Assembly (NCBI GenBank): GCA_977006965.1
Contig: OZ345372.1
Span: 2,542,001-2,606,000, forward strand
Reading direction: 5' to 3'
DNA: 64,000 bases
Origin: Phymatolithon calcareum
Taxonomy: Eukaryota > Rhodophyta > Florideophyceae > Hapalidiales
The notes under the pieces are model-generated. The model was not told where the DNA came from, did not search any database, and saw only the letters and a list, made by a program, of their open reading frames with translations. Of the stretch, positions 1 to 9,851 are shown piece after piece. Positions within the stretch are counted from its first letter, which is position 1. Each line of letters starts with the position of its first letter. The position numbers and the translations under genes are program-made.

Positions 1-319
1 GAGATTTAGATGTTAAGTGATCACGAAGCTAATATCGAGTATATTCGGAATGGCAGCAGAGCGCCACCTGGAGACCGTACGCATGAACCTAAAAAAAGTA
101 TGAACTGGACTCCGGAGAAATGTTAAGAACGGAAAAGCATTAGACTCTATACTACTCTACAGCGTCACCATAATTGACAATATGGAGAACAACGAGTCCC
201 TGTATTAGGGACCAGGCGATATACTACAATGAACAAGTTAAGAAAAGTTGCTCCCGTACAGCCTTACGAGTGTTTATGAGGGCTTTCAAATAAACAACTA
301 AACAGTTGCAAAAAAACAC
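1..319. other. no gene seen
   Basis: No open frame with protein-like composition and no repeat was seen here. Confidence 0.4.
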
Positions 320-781
320 TTGCACCGTCGGGGAGATAGGGACAACACGGGAAACGACTGCCAAGGTGTAAATTGCCGTAACGCCCCGGCCGACATACTG
401 CAGTGTCATTCCAATTGCTGCCGTTGCAGCGATGCTTCGTCTCTCGCCGACAACCCGGCGCTTGTCTTCTCCATCTACGCAATCGCCTTCATTCAGATCG
501 CATTCATTTACGCCCTCGACTTCATCACCGAAAAGTGGCGCACCATTCGTGAAACCCGTCGTAGGAAAAATTGTATCATGATACAATTTTTCCTCTCGCT
601 TCCTTCATTGGGATGCGCTATCTTCTACATCGTTGTCCAAATCAATAGCAAAGGCTACAAGGAAGCAGCAGCGGCAATCGCGGTGGCAGTATTCAACAGT
701 TTTCACGTTTTGCGATCAATATGGGGACTGCTTTTGTTGTACGAATTCAGAAATTGGAACATTTCTGGACAAAAAAATTAA
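320..781 (+). CDS. hypothetical multi-pass membrane protein, probably incomplete
   Basis: The frame is open for about 150 codons and ends with TAA. It encodes at least three hydrophobic segments, near residues 50-70, 88-110 and 117-142, separated by short charged stretches such as TEKWRTIRETRRRKN. The first ATG lies well inside the frame, so the N-terminus is missing, is on an upstream exon, or the frame is a fragment. The Cys-rich start (CHSNCCRC) may be spurious. No family is recognised; the function is unknown. The hydrophobic pattern is the only reason to prefer this strand over the overlapping minus-strand frame. Confidence 0.3.
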   Translation: MHRRGDRDNTGNDCQGVNCRNAPADILQCHSNCCRCSDASSLADNPALVFSIYAIAFIQIAFIYALDFITEKWRTIRETRRRKNCIMIQFFLSLPSLGCAIFYIVVQINSKGYKEAAAAIAVAVFNSFHVLRSIWGLLLLYEFRNWNISGQKN

Positions 782-1996
782 TTAGAAAAGTTGCTCCAAA
801 GCTAGAACAGCAAAAAACACAAACGGAGCCAAGAAGACGGCGAAGGATTCTGAGAAGACTTACTTTTTTGCTCGATGACCGGGGGATCGTGGAAGAGTGG
901 TCAGGGAGCAGAGTTGAGATAAGCAGATTGCTCAAGAGCCCGGCAGACACAAACCGAGTGTCTTTGCCCGAGGTAGCCCGAGTTCTGCGGTAAGCTGGTC
1001 TTCCTCGGGGCAGGGGCACCAGGACGCGCAAAGTCCACGAGGATCACTCCCCCCTCCCGCGAGTCTCGGGGAGAGCACAGAGCACGCAGGCCGTAGCTGA
1101 TTCGCGAATGGTGCTTATAGGCCCAGCGTGCCGGGAGGGAGAAGGACAGAGGGTTTTTCGGGGCAGAGCGGGACAACGGTTCGCAGGTGTACAAAGTCTT
1201 GCAGTCTCGCCCCGGTGGTTCACTATGCTACCTTACTGCGTTTTCTGTCTGCAGAAGTGCTAGGGCTGAAGGTGAACGCAAGTTATATACTTATAAGCTT
1301 CAAGCGCTGCCGCTTCAGGATCGGCAGCAAGCTAGACTTGACGATGGCGTATTTTAATGTAGACTTGCTTGCATCGTCACACGGGCTAGTATCAAACAAT
1401 GGATAGTTCACGACTTTACTAATCAAAAGCAACAATTACTACGGTTACGAGTCTAGGGTTATCAAAATTTTGTTACACGCAAGGGTGAAACGATTTTGGT
1501 TGGATGAGATATGGTTGGAATTGGGTGAAACAGGTTGAACCCGTTCGATCGAAGAAGCGATGAGTGTGCTTGACTTTATTCAAAGTAGGTTCTGAGTTGT
1601 GTTCCTGTTCGGACTGCTTCGGATCTAACTAGAAGCTCTTTAAGTAGACGCCAGCTTCGCTCAGCGAGAGCGAAGTTGTAGATGGAGTGTGAATGTAGAG
1701 GTATAGAATTGCTGCACATTATCTAAATACACATTAAAAACTGCAATAATGACAATAATTACAGTTACAAAAGCCTCTAAGGCATAAGGACAGCTAGCCT
1801 TATGTCTCCCGTGCAGGACATGCAGCAATAAGGACAGAAAGTCTTATTGCTCTGTGCAGCACCTCTAACACAAGACAATTTAAATCATCTCATCAACTAT
1901 TGGCTAGAAGTAGTCAGAAGAAGTTCAGACGGGAGCCATGAGGCCGGGTGCACGGACTGGGAGTCACAGACCGGGAACCACGTAAAGGAAGCTCCG
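782..1996. other. intergenic, two small hairpins
   Basis: No convincing gene. Two short stem-loops lie close together: one around 1784-1804 (ATAAGG...CCTTAT) and one around 1824-1850 (GCAATAAGGAC...GTCTTATTGC, one unpaired base). Both contain the string ATAAGGAC, so they may be duplicated units. Confidence 0.35.
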
Positions 1997-2553
1997 TTAA
2001 ATGCACGACAGTGTCATAGACCGTATTACGGAATAATCGAGTACAACCTCGCCAAAGTAAAATGAAAATTTATTGGAAATATGTTCATAAACATTTTGAA
2101 AAAAGGACCGCTCGCGTCCACTTAACGGCTTTACTGATGCTCGTCTCATAATTATGCCCCGCGTGCGTCTCGATATTACAGTTATTGTGCGGTCTTCTGG
2201 TGTTTTGAGATGGGCCAAAACGTCCTCTGCCATTGTAACACGTTGCTTTCAGATAATTGAAATTTATGAGTCTTGTCTTAGCCGTGAAGGTCTTCTGCTT
2301 TCCATGGCATTTCATAGAGGCGTTTATTTCAAGCTGGCTATGATACGTATCAACTTTAGACTTCAATACGTGTCTAATCCTCTTTCTACTGCTGTCGGAA
2401 AGTTTTAATTTACGGGTCAAAATTTTTGATTTTCATATATGGGTCTGAGTAGTAAACTCCCTCACCCACCCTTCGTACTTGTAGCAGAAAGTGAGTCATT
2501 ACTCTGAAAAGCACCGGGGCACTAATTTCACAAATCAGTGTAGTGGAAGGTGC
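1997..2553 (-). pseudogene. relic of a pogo-like transposase
   Basis: The minus-strand frame at 1997-2233 encodes a segment parallel to the N-terminal region of the complete transposase at 3060-4703: TPEDRTITVISRRTRG followed by KPLSGRE here, against TPANRTMSIVSRRTPG and KALSGRG there. The frame breaks upstream and downstream and no DDE core remains. At 2521-2535 the sequence CACTAATTTCACAA is identical to part of the inverted end of the complete element, so this is probably one end of a related, diverged copy. No matching left end was found. It is not expected to be functional. Confidence 0.7.
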
Positions 2554-2952
2554 CCACCACTCTTTGCGCAATTACCCATCACCAACGCCATGTGTACATA
2601 ACAAAATATGCCCATGCACTGTGCTTTGAGAAAGGCACACAGCATTCCATACTACACAGTTTCGTAATTATGTATCATAATGGTGTTTTATGGGTTTTCG
2701 TACTCTCAGGTTGTGTTTCTTCCTCGTGAAAGGCAGGTTTTCATCGCTCCCTCCTGCTCAAAGGATTATATTAAGCGGAAAAATAACGCGTTGGTGTTAC
2801 CAAGCTCGGCCTCCGCTTTCCAGAGAACCAAAAAAATTGCGATCGGCCAAAATCTCACAAAATTCGTGCCTTTCGGAACCCTCCAAAAGGCACTTTTTCG
2901 GGCACTCTTAGGCGACGGGTGTGCTAATTTTTTGTTTTTGACTACTTATCGA
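2554..2952. other. no gene seen
   Basis: Spacer between the relic and the complete pogo-like transposon. No protein-like frame and no repeat was recognised. Confidence 0.35.
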
Positions 2953-2954
2953 TA

Positions 2955-2990
2955 CAGTAGATAGTGATATTAGTGTCCTCTGTAAGTGAG
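2955..2990 (+). repeat. left terminal inverted repeat of the pogo-like element
   Basis: It matches the reverse complement of the right end (5036-5071) with only a few mismatches across about 36 bp. The shared core is ATTAGTGTCCTCTGT. Confidence 0.85.
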
Positions 2991-3059
2991 GGATTTTCTA
3001 ATACTCCGGCGCGGGTTGGGCGGGAGAAAAGAAAAAGTTTACAAAACTACAAATTTATT

Positions 3060-4703
3060 TCAGTTCGAAGATCCAAACTGTGAGCTGCGAGACAGGCCTT
3101 CGAATTCCATTGGGTGACGTTCTACAATTTCCTTCAAATGAGAGAAAAGCTGCTCGTTGCGCCATGTGCAATCAATATCATTTCCAAGCCCACAACGTAT
3201 CATTACCTTGCGCACCAATGATATATTGTTTTCGTCTTTCATAGTATTCACTTGTTGAACACATTTTTTTGCTAGTTTCAGATACCAATGTTTTCCCGGA
3301 TTATATAGCTTTCCCGATCCGTTGACACCAACTGCCCAGTCATTATTTTTGATACGTTCCAATTTCTTCTTGTCCCATTCAGCACGCCACACGTCCTTAA
3401 TATTCCGAATAATGAATGAGTCCAGGGGCTGACATAGGTGGGTAGCATTAGAAGGAAGCTTACGGAGCTCGGTTTTGATACTCTGCAAGGAAACCAACTG
3501 CTGTGGTGTCTCATTATGACCGGAGCAATTGTCGACATACAACAAGCGAGTGCGTTCCGCTGGATCACGGGCAATAGCCTTTGGGTCGTTCAACCATTGG
3601 TTGAAAACAATTTTGCCCATCCACGCACGTGGCCCGGTACGATAGCACACTCCTGGAATGTCGTCTGGAGTTCCCTGTATGGCATAGTTTCTGTTCTTGT
3701 TCATAAAAATCATGAAAGGTGCTTCAATTCTTGCGCTGCTCCCACCTTTCATACGTAAGGCCATTGTCATTCCTTCGCCACCAGAAACAACGTCAGCATA
3801 GTTAATACGCTGTTCACCTATGAAACCCAACGCATGCTTGTTGTCCATGTTAAAAATAAAGTGAGTTTCATCCATATTCTCAATCATATCCTCATCCAGC
3901 AGTCCATCTCGAAATCCGCGATGTAGTTGGCCAAGATGAAACGAGATTAGCTTTTCGGTGTGCAGCCGGTGCGCCGTGCACCGAAATAGTGCACCACACT
4001 GCTTCCGTAAGACGATGTTGTGCCTGTTCATAAATGATTGGATCCATGGAAGCTTGATGTGCGTCAGAATTGGAGAATGAGAATAGAAATCAAGATGACT
4101 GACTGTGAACGAAGAGTCCGGCTGACTGATTGTATGTAAAGCAACATCAAGTAACAAAGCTTTTGTCATTTTCACACCGGCTGCACGAAGCCGTTCGAAT
4201 TCCCCCAACAAAATCTGGTGCACATATTTGACCCATTCACACCGCTTTTTGCCACGGCCAGAGAGAGCTTTGACGTGCAAGCGTCTCACGGCGGTGCCGG
4301 GAGTGCGCCGTGACACGATACTCATTGTACGGTTTGCTGGCGTGGACAGTTTGTCCAGAAAGTCTTGCCTCATCCGCCACCAGCGCAAGGCTTTCTTCCT
4401 ATTGGCTGCCGCTTCCAAATTACCGGTTATACTCCCGGTTTTTCGGAAAATAGTTGGAAACTGCTTGACCACTTTTGGCCCGATATGATGTTCAGATCCG
4501 CAGTTTTCCATTTCTTGAACCATCCAGAGTATGACGGTCTTTTTTTGCGACTTTGCTGAGACATTTTGGAGTCGTCTCTTGCCAATTGGTGACACTTCAT
4601 TGGCAGAAAGTGGAGGGGGAAAATAGACGTTAGACATGGTTGGGTGAGGAGACTGGTAAGCTGGGATATTTGTTGATGTTCCATGTCTTCCGACCGAAAA
4701 CAT
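3060..4703 (-). CDS. pogo/Tigger-type DDE transposase
   Basis: This 547-residue protein should cut and paste the surrounding element. The N-terminal third is basic, with a likely helix-turn-helix (around residues 85-170, containing SIVSRRTPGTAVRR). The DDE_1-type catalytic core follows, with the three expected acidic positions: NMDETHF, LLYVDNCSGHNET and HLCQPLDSFI. About 36 residues separate the second and third Asp, near the pogo/Tigger spacing. The frame is uninterrupted and spans most of the 2.1-kb element. ATG at 4703 gives the longest form; an in-frame ATG at 4637 (MSNVYF) is an alternative start. Length is typical of pogo-like transposases. Family is secure; the finer subgroup was not determined. 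Confidence 0.88.
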   Translation of the reverse strand: MFSVGRHGTSTNIPAYQSPHPTMSNVYFPPPLSANEVSPIGKRRLQNVSAKSQKKTVILWMVQEMENCGSEHHIGPKVVKQFPTIFRKTGSITGNLEAAANRKKALRWWRMRQDFLDKLSTPANRTMSIVSRRTPGTAVRRLHVKALSGRGKKRCEWVKYVHQILLGEFERLRAAGVKMTKALLLDVALHTISQPDSSFTVSHLDFYSHSPILTHIKLPWIQSFMNRHNIVLRKQCGALFRCTAHRLHTEKLISFHLGQLHRGFRDGLLDEDMIENMDETHFIFNMDNKHALGFIGEQRINYADVVSGGEGMTMALRMKGGSSARIEAPFMIFMNKNRNYAIQGTPDDIPGVCYRTGPRAWMGKIVFNQWLNDPKAIARDPAERTRLLYVDNCSGHNETPQQLVSLQSIKTELRKLPSNATHLCQPLDSFIIRNIKDVWRAEWDKKKLERIKNNDWAVGVNGSGKLYNPGKHWYLKLAKKCVQQVNTMKDENNISLVRKVMIRCGLGNDIDCTWRNEQLFSHLKEIVERHPMEFEGLSRSSQFGSSN

Positions 4704-5035
4704 ATATTTATACTCTCTTGTGATATTTTCTGCTCTCTGCTTTTGCGCAATGTTGCTGATGCAATACGCATACCATGCATTGTGGTTAATCTTTTTGAGA
4801 ATGCAATAAATCTAAATCAAACACGATCTCTGTTTGGCACTCCGGGGACTTCAATAAATAATGACAGTCTAATTCGTACCACGGACCTCAAGAGTATTTA
4901 ATTGTGCAGCATGTGCAACGTAGCAGCATGTGGACTACTGTAAATGTTTGAAACCTTAGAGAAATATTTCAATATTTTCTGCCTCAGTTGAGTACCAGTA
5001 GCCTTTCAAACCCCTTGTATTAGACAGAAAATAGT

Positions 5036-5071
5036 TCGGCTGACAGAGGACACTAATTTCACAATCTACTG
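5036..5071 (-). repeat. right terminal inverted repeat of the pogo-like element
   Basis: Reverse complement of the left end, ending CTACTG directly before the TA duplication at 5072-5073. Confidence 0.85.
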
Positions 5072-5144
5072 TACATGACAAAAAATCAAAAATACTTTTA
5101 CTAATATTGACAAAGTTATATAGTTTTTAATTTTTACAATATTC

Positions 5145-5560
5145 TAAGACATATAACCCACGTGCAGACCTTATATGCGATTAATTGCATATCAAGCAAA
5201 GAAAACTTCACAGCTCGCAGAATATCGCCGGTTTTCCAATTTTTTTCCTGTTGATAATCGAAGAGGGCTGTCTGCCTTCTATGCAGATGCTCTTCGCCTT
5301 CAGAAGACCCCTTTATTGCTCTATAGAACTAAAGACATTTTATCGAAAAGAAGGCGAGCTATGAGTAAACCAGTTAAATACGATATTTCGCATGTAACTT
5401 CGTAATCATAGCTGATATTTTTATGATGCTCGACACTTCAACAGGATTTTCAACAAGGACAAAAAGTTTAAAATAGCACAATGTTGCTATCAAAAATGTA
5501 CATTTTCCTTATATGCGAAAAATCGCATGCTCCATGCACGTGGGATAATATAATGTTTTA
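5145..5560. repeat. MITE-like element with imperfect inverted ends
   Basis: Both ends carry CCCACGTGCA in inverted orientation (5159-5168 and about 5536-5545), each followed inward by an ATATGCGA-type AT-rich motif that itself folds back. The interior is AT-rich and has only a 76-codon frame with no protein-like features. It lies just outside the pogo-like element. No clean target duplication was found, so this is a tentative call. Confidence 0.4.
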
Positions 5561-5572
5561 GAGTTGTTATCG

Positions 5573-5662
5573 TAAACTCAATGACGAACTTTAGTTTCGT
5601 CAATGAGTTTACAAAAATATTCTAAAGAAAGCTAGAAATTGATATTTATTTCTAGCTTTCTT
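5573..5662. repeat. two adjacent hairpins
   Basis: The first stem is GTAAACTCAATGACGAA pairing with its inverted copy (about 5573-5613, one mismatch). The second is GAAAGCTAGAAAT pairing with ATTTCTAGCTTTC (about 5627-5660). Such paired hairpins are common at MITE or element ends; no role is claimed. Confidence 0.55.
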
Positions 5663-6214
5663 CTTTTAATTTTTTGGTGTTTTTTAAGTGTTTCCAAACC
5701 ACAAGGGTACAGTACCCGTTGTTATCTAGTACGCTGTGTTTATTCATTAGAACAATACTTTTCTATCTGATTTCCCTGATAGTTGGTACTACAGCGCAAA
5801 GATAGTCTGCTCTTCACAGTACATGAACTCAAAACCATCCATCAACGCGCGCATCGCCGTGAGATAACAATCAAGCAAATTGTACTTCCCTGTACAACTC
5901 ATCGCCGATTCCATCTGCAAATTGAACCACATCAGAAACATCATTCACGACGAGCGAGAGTGCGACAAAGCACGCAGATGGTCGGTAGCATTCCCCTTCG
6001 ACTTACCTCTTCCAAGTTCAACCACCTGTCGTAGCATCAGGACACCGTTCCCACCGTGCTGCGGCCACATTTGTGTACAATTAACGACAAGCATACCGCA
6101 CATCGCTCTCGAGCGTTTTCCGTCCGAACTACTCTCACCGTCCCCGCCCTCAACTCACCCTGGCTCCTTCCACATGTCCTATGAACACATCTCCCTCATC
6201 GCTACCGGTGCCCC

Positions 6215-6412
6215 GTCATGACCACCTACGACCGCCAGCACAAGCGACGTTGTATCAGCGATGCCGGACTGTCCACACACCGCGCTTTCACCCCTCGTCG
6301 CGTCCGCCGCCCGACAGCGCCACAGTGGGCTCCATTATGTCCACGCACTCCAGCCACGCTGCACACAACCACATCAGCGAGAAACTCTTCGGCAAATACC
6401 GGCCTTCCTGGA
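6215..6412 (+). repeat. diverged direct repeat, copy 1
   Basis: It aligns by eye with 7740-7930. Shared strings include GCCGGACTG followed by CCCACA/TCCACA, GTCCGCCGC and GCACTCCAGCC. Identity looks like roughly two thirds, with indels, so any original reading frame has been lost or shifted between copies. Confidence 0.4.
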
Positions 6413-7739
6413 GGCGCAATCGTGTCGACGACCGCGTCCGGACACCTGCGCTCGAGAAGCAGAGTGCTTACACAGATGCACTGTTCGAAGGCGCCGTGCG
6501 TCACGCTTATATGGAGACTGTCTGCATGGTGGCGAGATGTGTTCGATATCCCATTAAGCATACAATATCCCCGTTCCCCCGAGAGCGGCGGCGATTTGTG
6601 ACATCACGACTTGTCGTGAATGAAGTGCTAGATATTCGAGCAGACACGCACATCAATCTGTTCACGGGAGAGTGTTTCGTGACGCGTTTATTCACTCTAA
6701 CTTAGTGTCATACGGGCACTCTCGCAGAGCAGTTCCTGTCACCATGCAGGTGGCAATGACAAGGCTTCGTGCGCAGATCGCTGAAGTTGTTTAGCGAAAT
6801 GTTGGCCGCATGCATTAGTATGCGATCCACGGCGAACTTTGTACCAACAACGCCATGGGGTTTCCGCAAATTCCAATACCCCAAAGCTCAATGCCAGGAC
6901 AGTAAGCAACACGACAAGGGAAAAGCATCGAAAGTCGAAGAAAGAGGCAACGCCATGACGCACCGGGATTTCCGCCAGTGTCGCACTGCGAGCGGTTGTG
7001 ATACATCTTTGTGATACACGTGTACATCTGATCCACGGCCTCGTGATGACCACGTCAACGCGCTTGCTCCACATCGGCTCCGCCATGACAAGCACTCGGC
7101 CGGACCGGGGTGCTGTGTGCAGGTTTGGGACTGGGAGCGTGCTCACCGGTATATGCGTCGCACAAGGATGCGTCTATTTTACGCGCGCCAGGGAATATCT
7201 TTGACAGCATGCCATTTCGCGTGCTGAGCGGCGCAATCGACGCGGACCAAAGCTGCCATAGTCGCTTCGAAGTCCGCTGCTTTGTGGGTACTGCTTGCCG
7301 AAGGCTAAGGGCGCAGATCTTTTTTTCTTAAAGTGTGCGTGCATTCCGCTCATGGGCTTTATCACACCATTCTGACTCTCGCTGCTCCCGAGAGCAGACT
7401 CGTGCTCGCAGCCAGTTCCACATGCGGCTGTAGTTTGCTCGCGCTCGACCCGGGAACTGCACTCTGCATTCGTGATGTTCTTGAAGCCAGTGGACACAAT
7501 CCGCGCTTTTGCGGAGAGGTAGCCATCGGTGGTGAAGCCGAAGCCGCAGCCGTCATCCTCTGTTTGATGTAGTTGCGAGCGATTCTCACGGGGCGGTTAC
7601 CCGCCGAACTTAAGAATTCTTTTAAAAACGCCTTATTCGCGGCAGTCTACTCGGGGTCACATCCAACGCGCGGAATCCGATTTCAAAATCCAACGTCAAC
7701 GCGAAGATATCGTAAAGAGTATTCATACGAACGATATAT

Positions 7740-7930
7740 TCGCCGTGACGAGCGTGACCGCCGCCTCCGCATCAGCTACAACGGTGCCGGACTGCCCACA
7801 TTTCACACTCAAATCGCTCACTCCCTTGTCCAGTCCGCCGCGACACAGCCCCATGGTACCTCCGTGTCGCAGGCACTCCAGCCGTGCCGCTGCTCGAAAG
7901 CACATCTGTCGAAAGCTCTTCACCAAATTT
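7740..7930 (+). repeat. diverged direct repeat, copy 2
   Basis: Partner of 6215-6412; see that entry for shared strings. It lies in the same orientation about 1.5 kb downstream. Confidence 0.4.
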
Positions 7931-8977
7931 GGTGTCATCGGGTGAGCAGGTCACTTTTGCCGTGCAGCTCGATATTCGTTCGTCGCTTCGTCCTGCGTGG
8001 GCTGAAATTAAGGCCATGGAGCAACAGTTCATGCAGTAGTCTGCCAATGCGTATTTCTTCTCACCGTATCTGAAAGAAAAAATGAAGACGTGGCCCGTCT
8101 AAGGTCACGTCCGCACTTGACGCACCTCGCCCAAATTCCTCACAAGGGCTCATCAATTGTACTTGGCCCGCACACCGACGATTCCGCGGATTCATCTACT
8201 CCGTTCTCTGTGTGCTTTGGAAACAACCGCGAATTTGTTCTCGCAATAAAAGCGCTGCTGAATTATACAGTTCAGCAGTGCTTGTGTCGCAACGATAAAT
8301 CTACGGTTGTTTCATATGATAGCTGTCATGTCAGTGATTGAGGACCATACAGCGAAACTTCTGGGCGGATGGTCTTGAGTGGACTACGACGTGAATATGG
8401 GTCGTATTGATCCCACGTCGCACGACAATATGTGGGCAAATCTACCGCGGGATGCCGCGAATACCGAATACAAGGACCGTATCGACAATAGTACCACTTC
8501 GGTTACCGTTGCTTGGTCGTTGGAAGAGCGATTTGACTTCGCCCCCTCGGGACCAAAATCGCTCCCATGGGACTAGTCTCTTGATTCCTTATCATAGCTG
8601 GTCCCTCAAGCTTCAGGGGATAACCTATAGACATTCGACTAAAACTGTCGTAGTTAAGTGGATTTATTGGCAAGGCACCTTGTTTTTGTAGGCGCGAGAA
8701 AACACGAGCTGCTTTCACGTAACTAACGAAAGTAAATGTGAGCTTGGACCGATAAATATTTAATAGTTCATCTAAGATTGAGCATTTGCAGCGCTCATAT
8801 CACTTTCATTAAAACTCAGTTCTATTGGCCAGATGATCTTCCAAACCCGGTCAACCTTCAACTTATAAAACCTGATGCGGGAAAAATAAGTTGGAAGCTT
8901 AAATTCGATTGTTTATTTTGATGTGATGAGGATTTTATAAGTTGTAAATCACTACATTATTCTTCGGAGAGGAGAGA

Positions 8978-9220
8978 AATATAAGATAGATTTTCTCAAG
9001 AATTTGAGAAGGGGAAGAGGAAAAAATAAGTTTTTTCTCACTTAATTTTTGTACGACACTACTAGAAGACAAATTTGGCGAAATCATATCAAGGCTATTG
9101 CACACGGTTGAAACGTCTTTGGCGAGATACCAGCTGACCGGAGAAGAGACCAAGAAGACCGAAGAAGCACTGGACCAGCTACTCTTCTTTACCAGTGCCT
9201 TTTACGAGGACATGGAATAG
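8978..9220 (+). pseudogene. short helical coding fragment of unknown protein
   Basis: An open frame of about 80 codons without an ATG ends at TAG 9218-9220. Its last 50 residues read as amphipathic helix with a protein-like composition, including FGEIISRLLHTVETSLARYQ and LTGEETKKTEEALDQLLFF. It could be the last exon of a lost gene or a fragment of an element ORF. No family is recognised. Confidence 0.3.
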
Positions 9221-9687
9221 AAAAACAAAGGATAAGAATTGCGAGCTCGAATCGCCGCTGAGCGCATAGAGGACTCTAAGCTTTTCCCACATCCGTCCGA
9301 TGTGGGTTTTTGCAACTAGGGCCACGATATACAAGATTGCGGAAGAAGCATATATGAATGTTATACTATGCTACAAGGCTGTAGCAACTGAAACGCATCT
9401 CCCTTACAGTCTAAAGAGTGTTACTGAGAGCGTTTAATAAATACTACTAAAAAAAAAAACTTAATTTTTGTGCAGAGGTAAGAACTAAATAAGTTAGTTT
9501 TTTCTAATATTTTGAAAACGTGAACAGAAAACGACAACAGTCTGGGCATGGACCGCTTTACCATCGTTTCGGTTCGTAGTGGTCCAGTGAAAGAGTCATT
9601 TTTGTACTTTATGTGGGAGCTTCCATTGGCAAAAAACTTGTACTTTTCAAAACGGCGTGTTTTCTCGCGTCTACAAAAACAAGTCGT

Positions 9688-9851
9688 ATGTGTACCGTAA
9701 GCCGAGATAACAAATATGTAAAACGTGCTCGTACCTGGTCCTCGTGGGTACAATAGTCCCTCGGGCTCCGCCCTCGGGTCCTATTGTACCCACTCGGGCC
9801 TGGTACGAGCACGTTTTACTTTCATTTGTTATCCCGGCTTACGGTACACAT
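9688..9851. repeat. long foldback palindrome
   Basis: The two arms, each about 75 bp, are near-perfect inverted copies. The outer ends are ATGTGTACCGTAAGCC and its complement GGCTTACGGTACACAT; the inner arms carry ACGTGCTCGTACC and GGTACGAGCACGT, then GGGTACAATAG and CTATTGTACCC. The loop is centred near 9770 and contains CCCTCGGGCTCCGCCCTCGGG, itself a small hairpin. This is a foldback or MITE-like structure, or could be transcribed into a long hairpin RNA. Confidence 0.85.

Larger units (their letters stand above)
2955..5071 (-). mobile_element. pogo-like (Tc1/mariner superfamily) DNA transposon, complete
   Basis: The element is 2117 bp and begins CAGTAGATAGTGATATTAG. Its right end is the near-perfect reverse complement, ending CTACTG. 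It is flanked on both sides by TA (2953-2954 and 5072-5073), the target duplication of Tc1/mariner/pogo elements. It holds one long minus-strand transposase frame without stops. Inverted ends, target duplication and intact frame together suggest a recent insertion that could still be active. A relic of a related element lies about 0.4 kb away. Confidence 0.88.
5663..8977. other. decayed, partly duplicated tract without a recognisable gene
   Basis: Several 60-170-codon frames overlap on both strands here (for example 6181-6705 + and 6739-7146 -), but none shows a recognised motif and all have low-complexity, frame-shadow composition. The tract is GC-richer than its flanks. Two segments about 1.5 kb apart (6215-6412 and 7740-7930) resemble each other, which points to an old repeat rather than a host gene. 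Confidence 0.4.

Noticed and set aside
6181-6705. 174-codon plus-strand frame
   Set aside because: It spans a diverged repeat whose second copy does not preserve the frame, and it has no recognisable motif.
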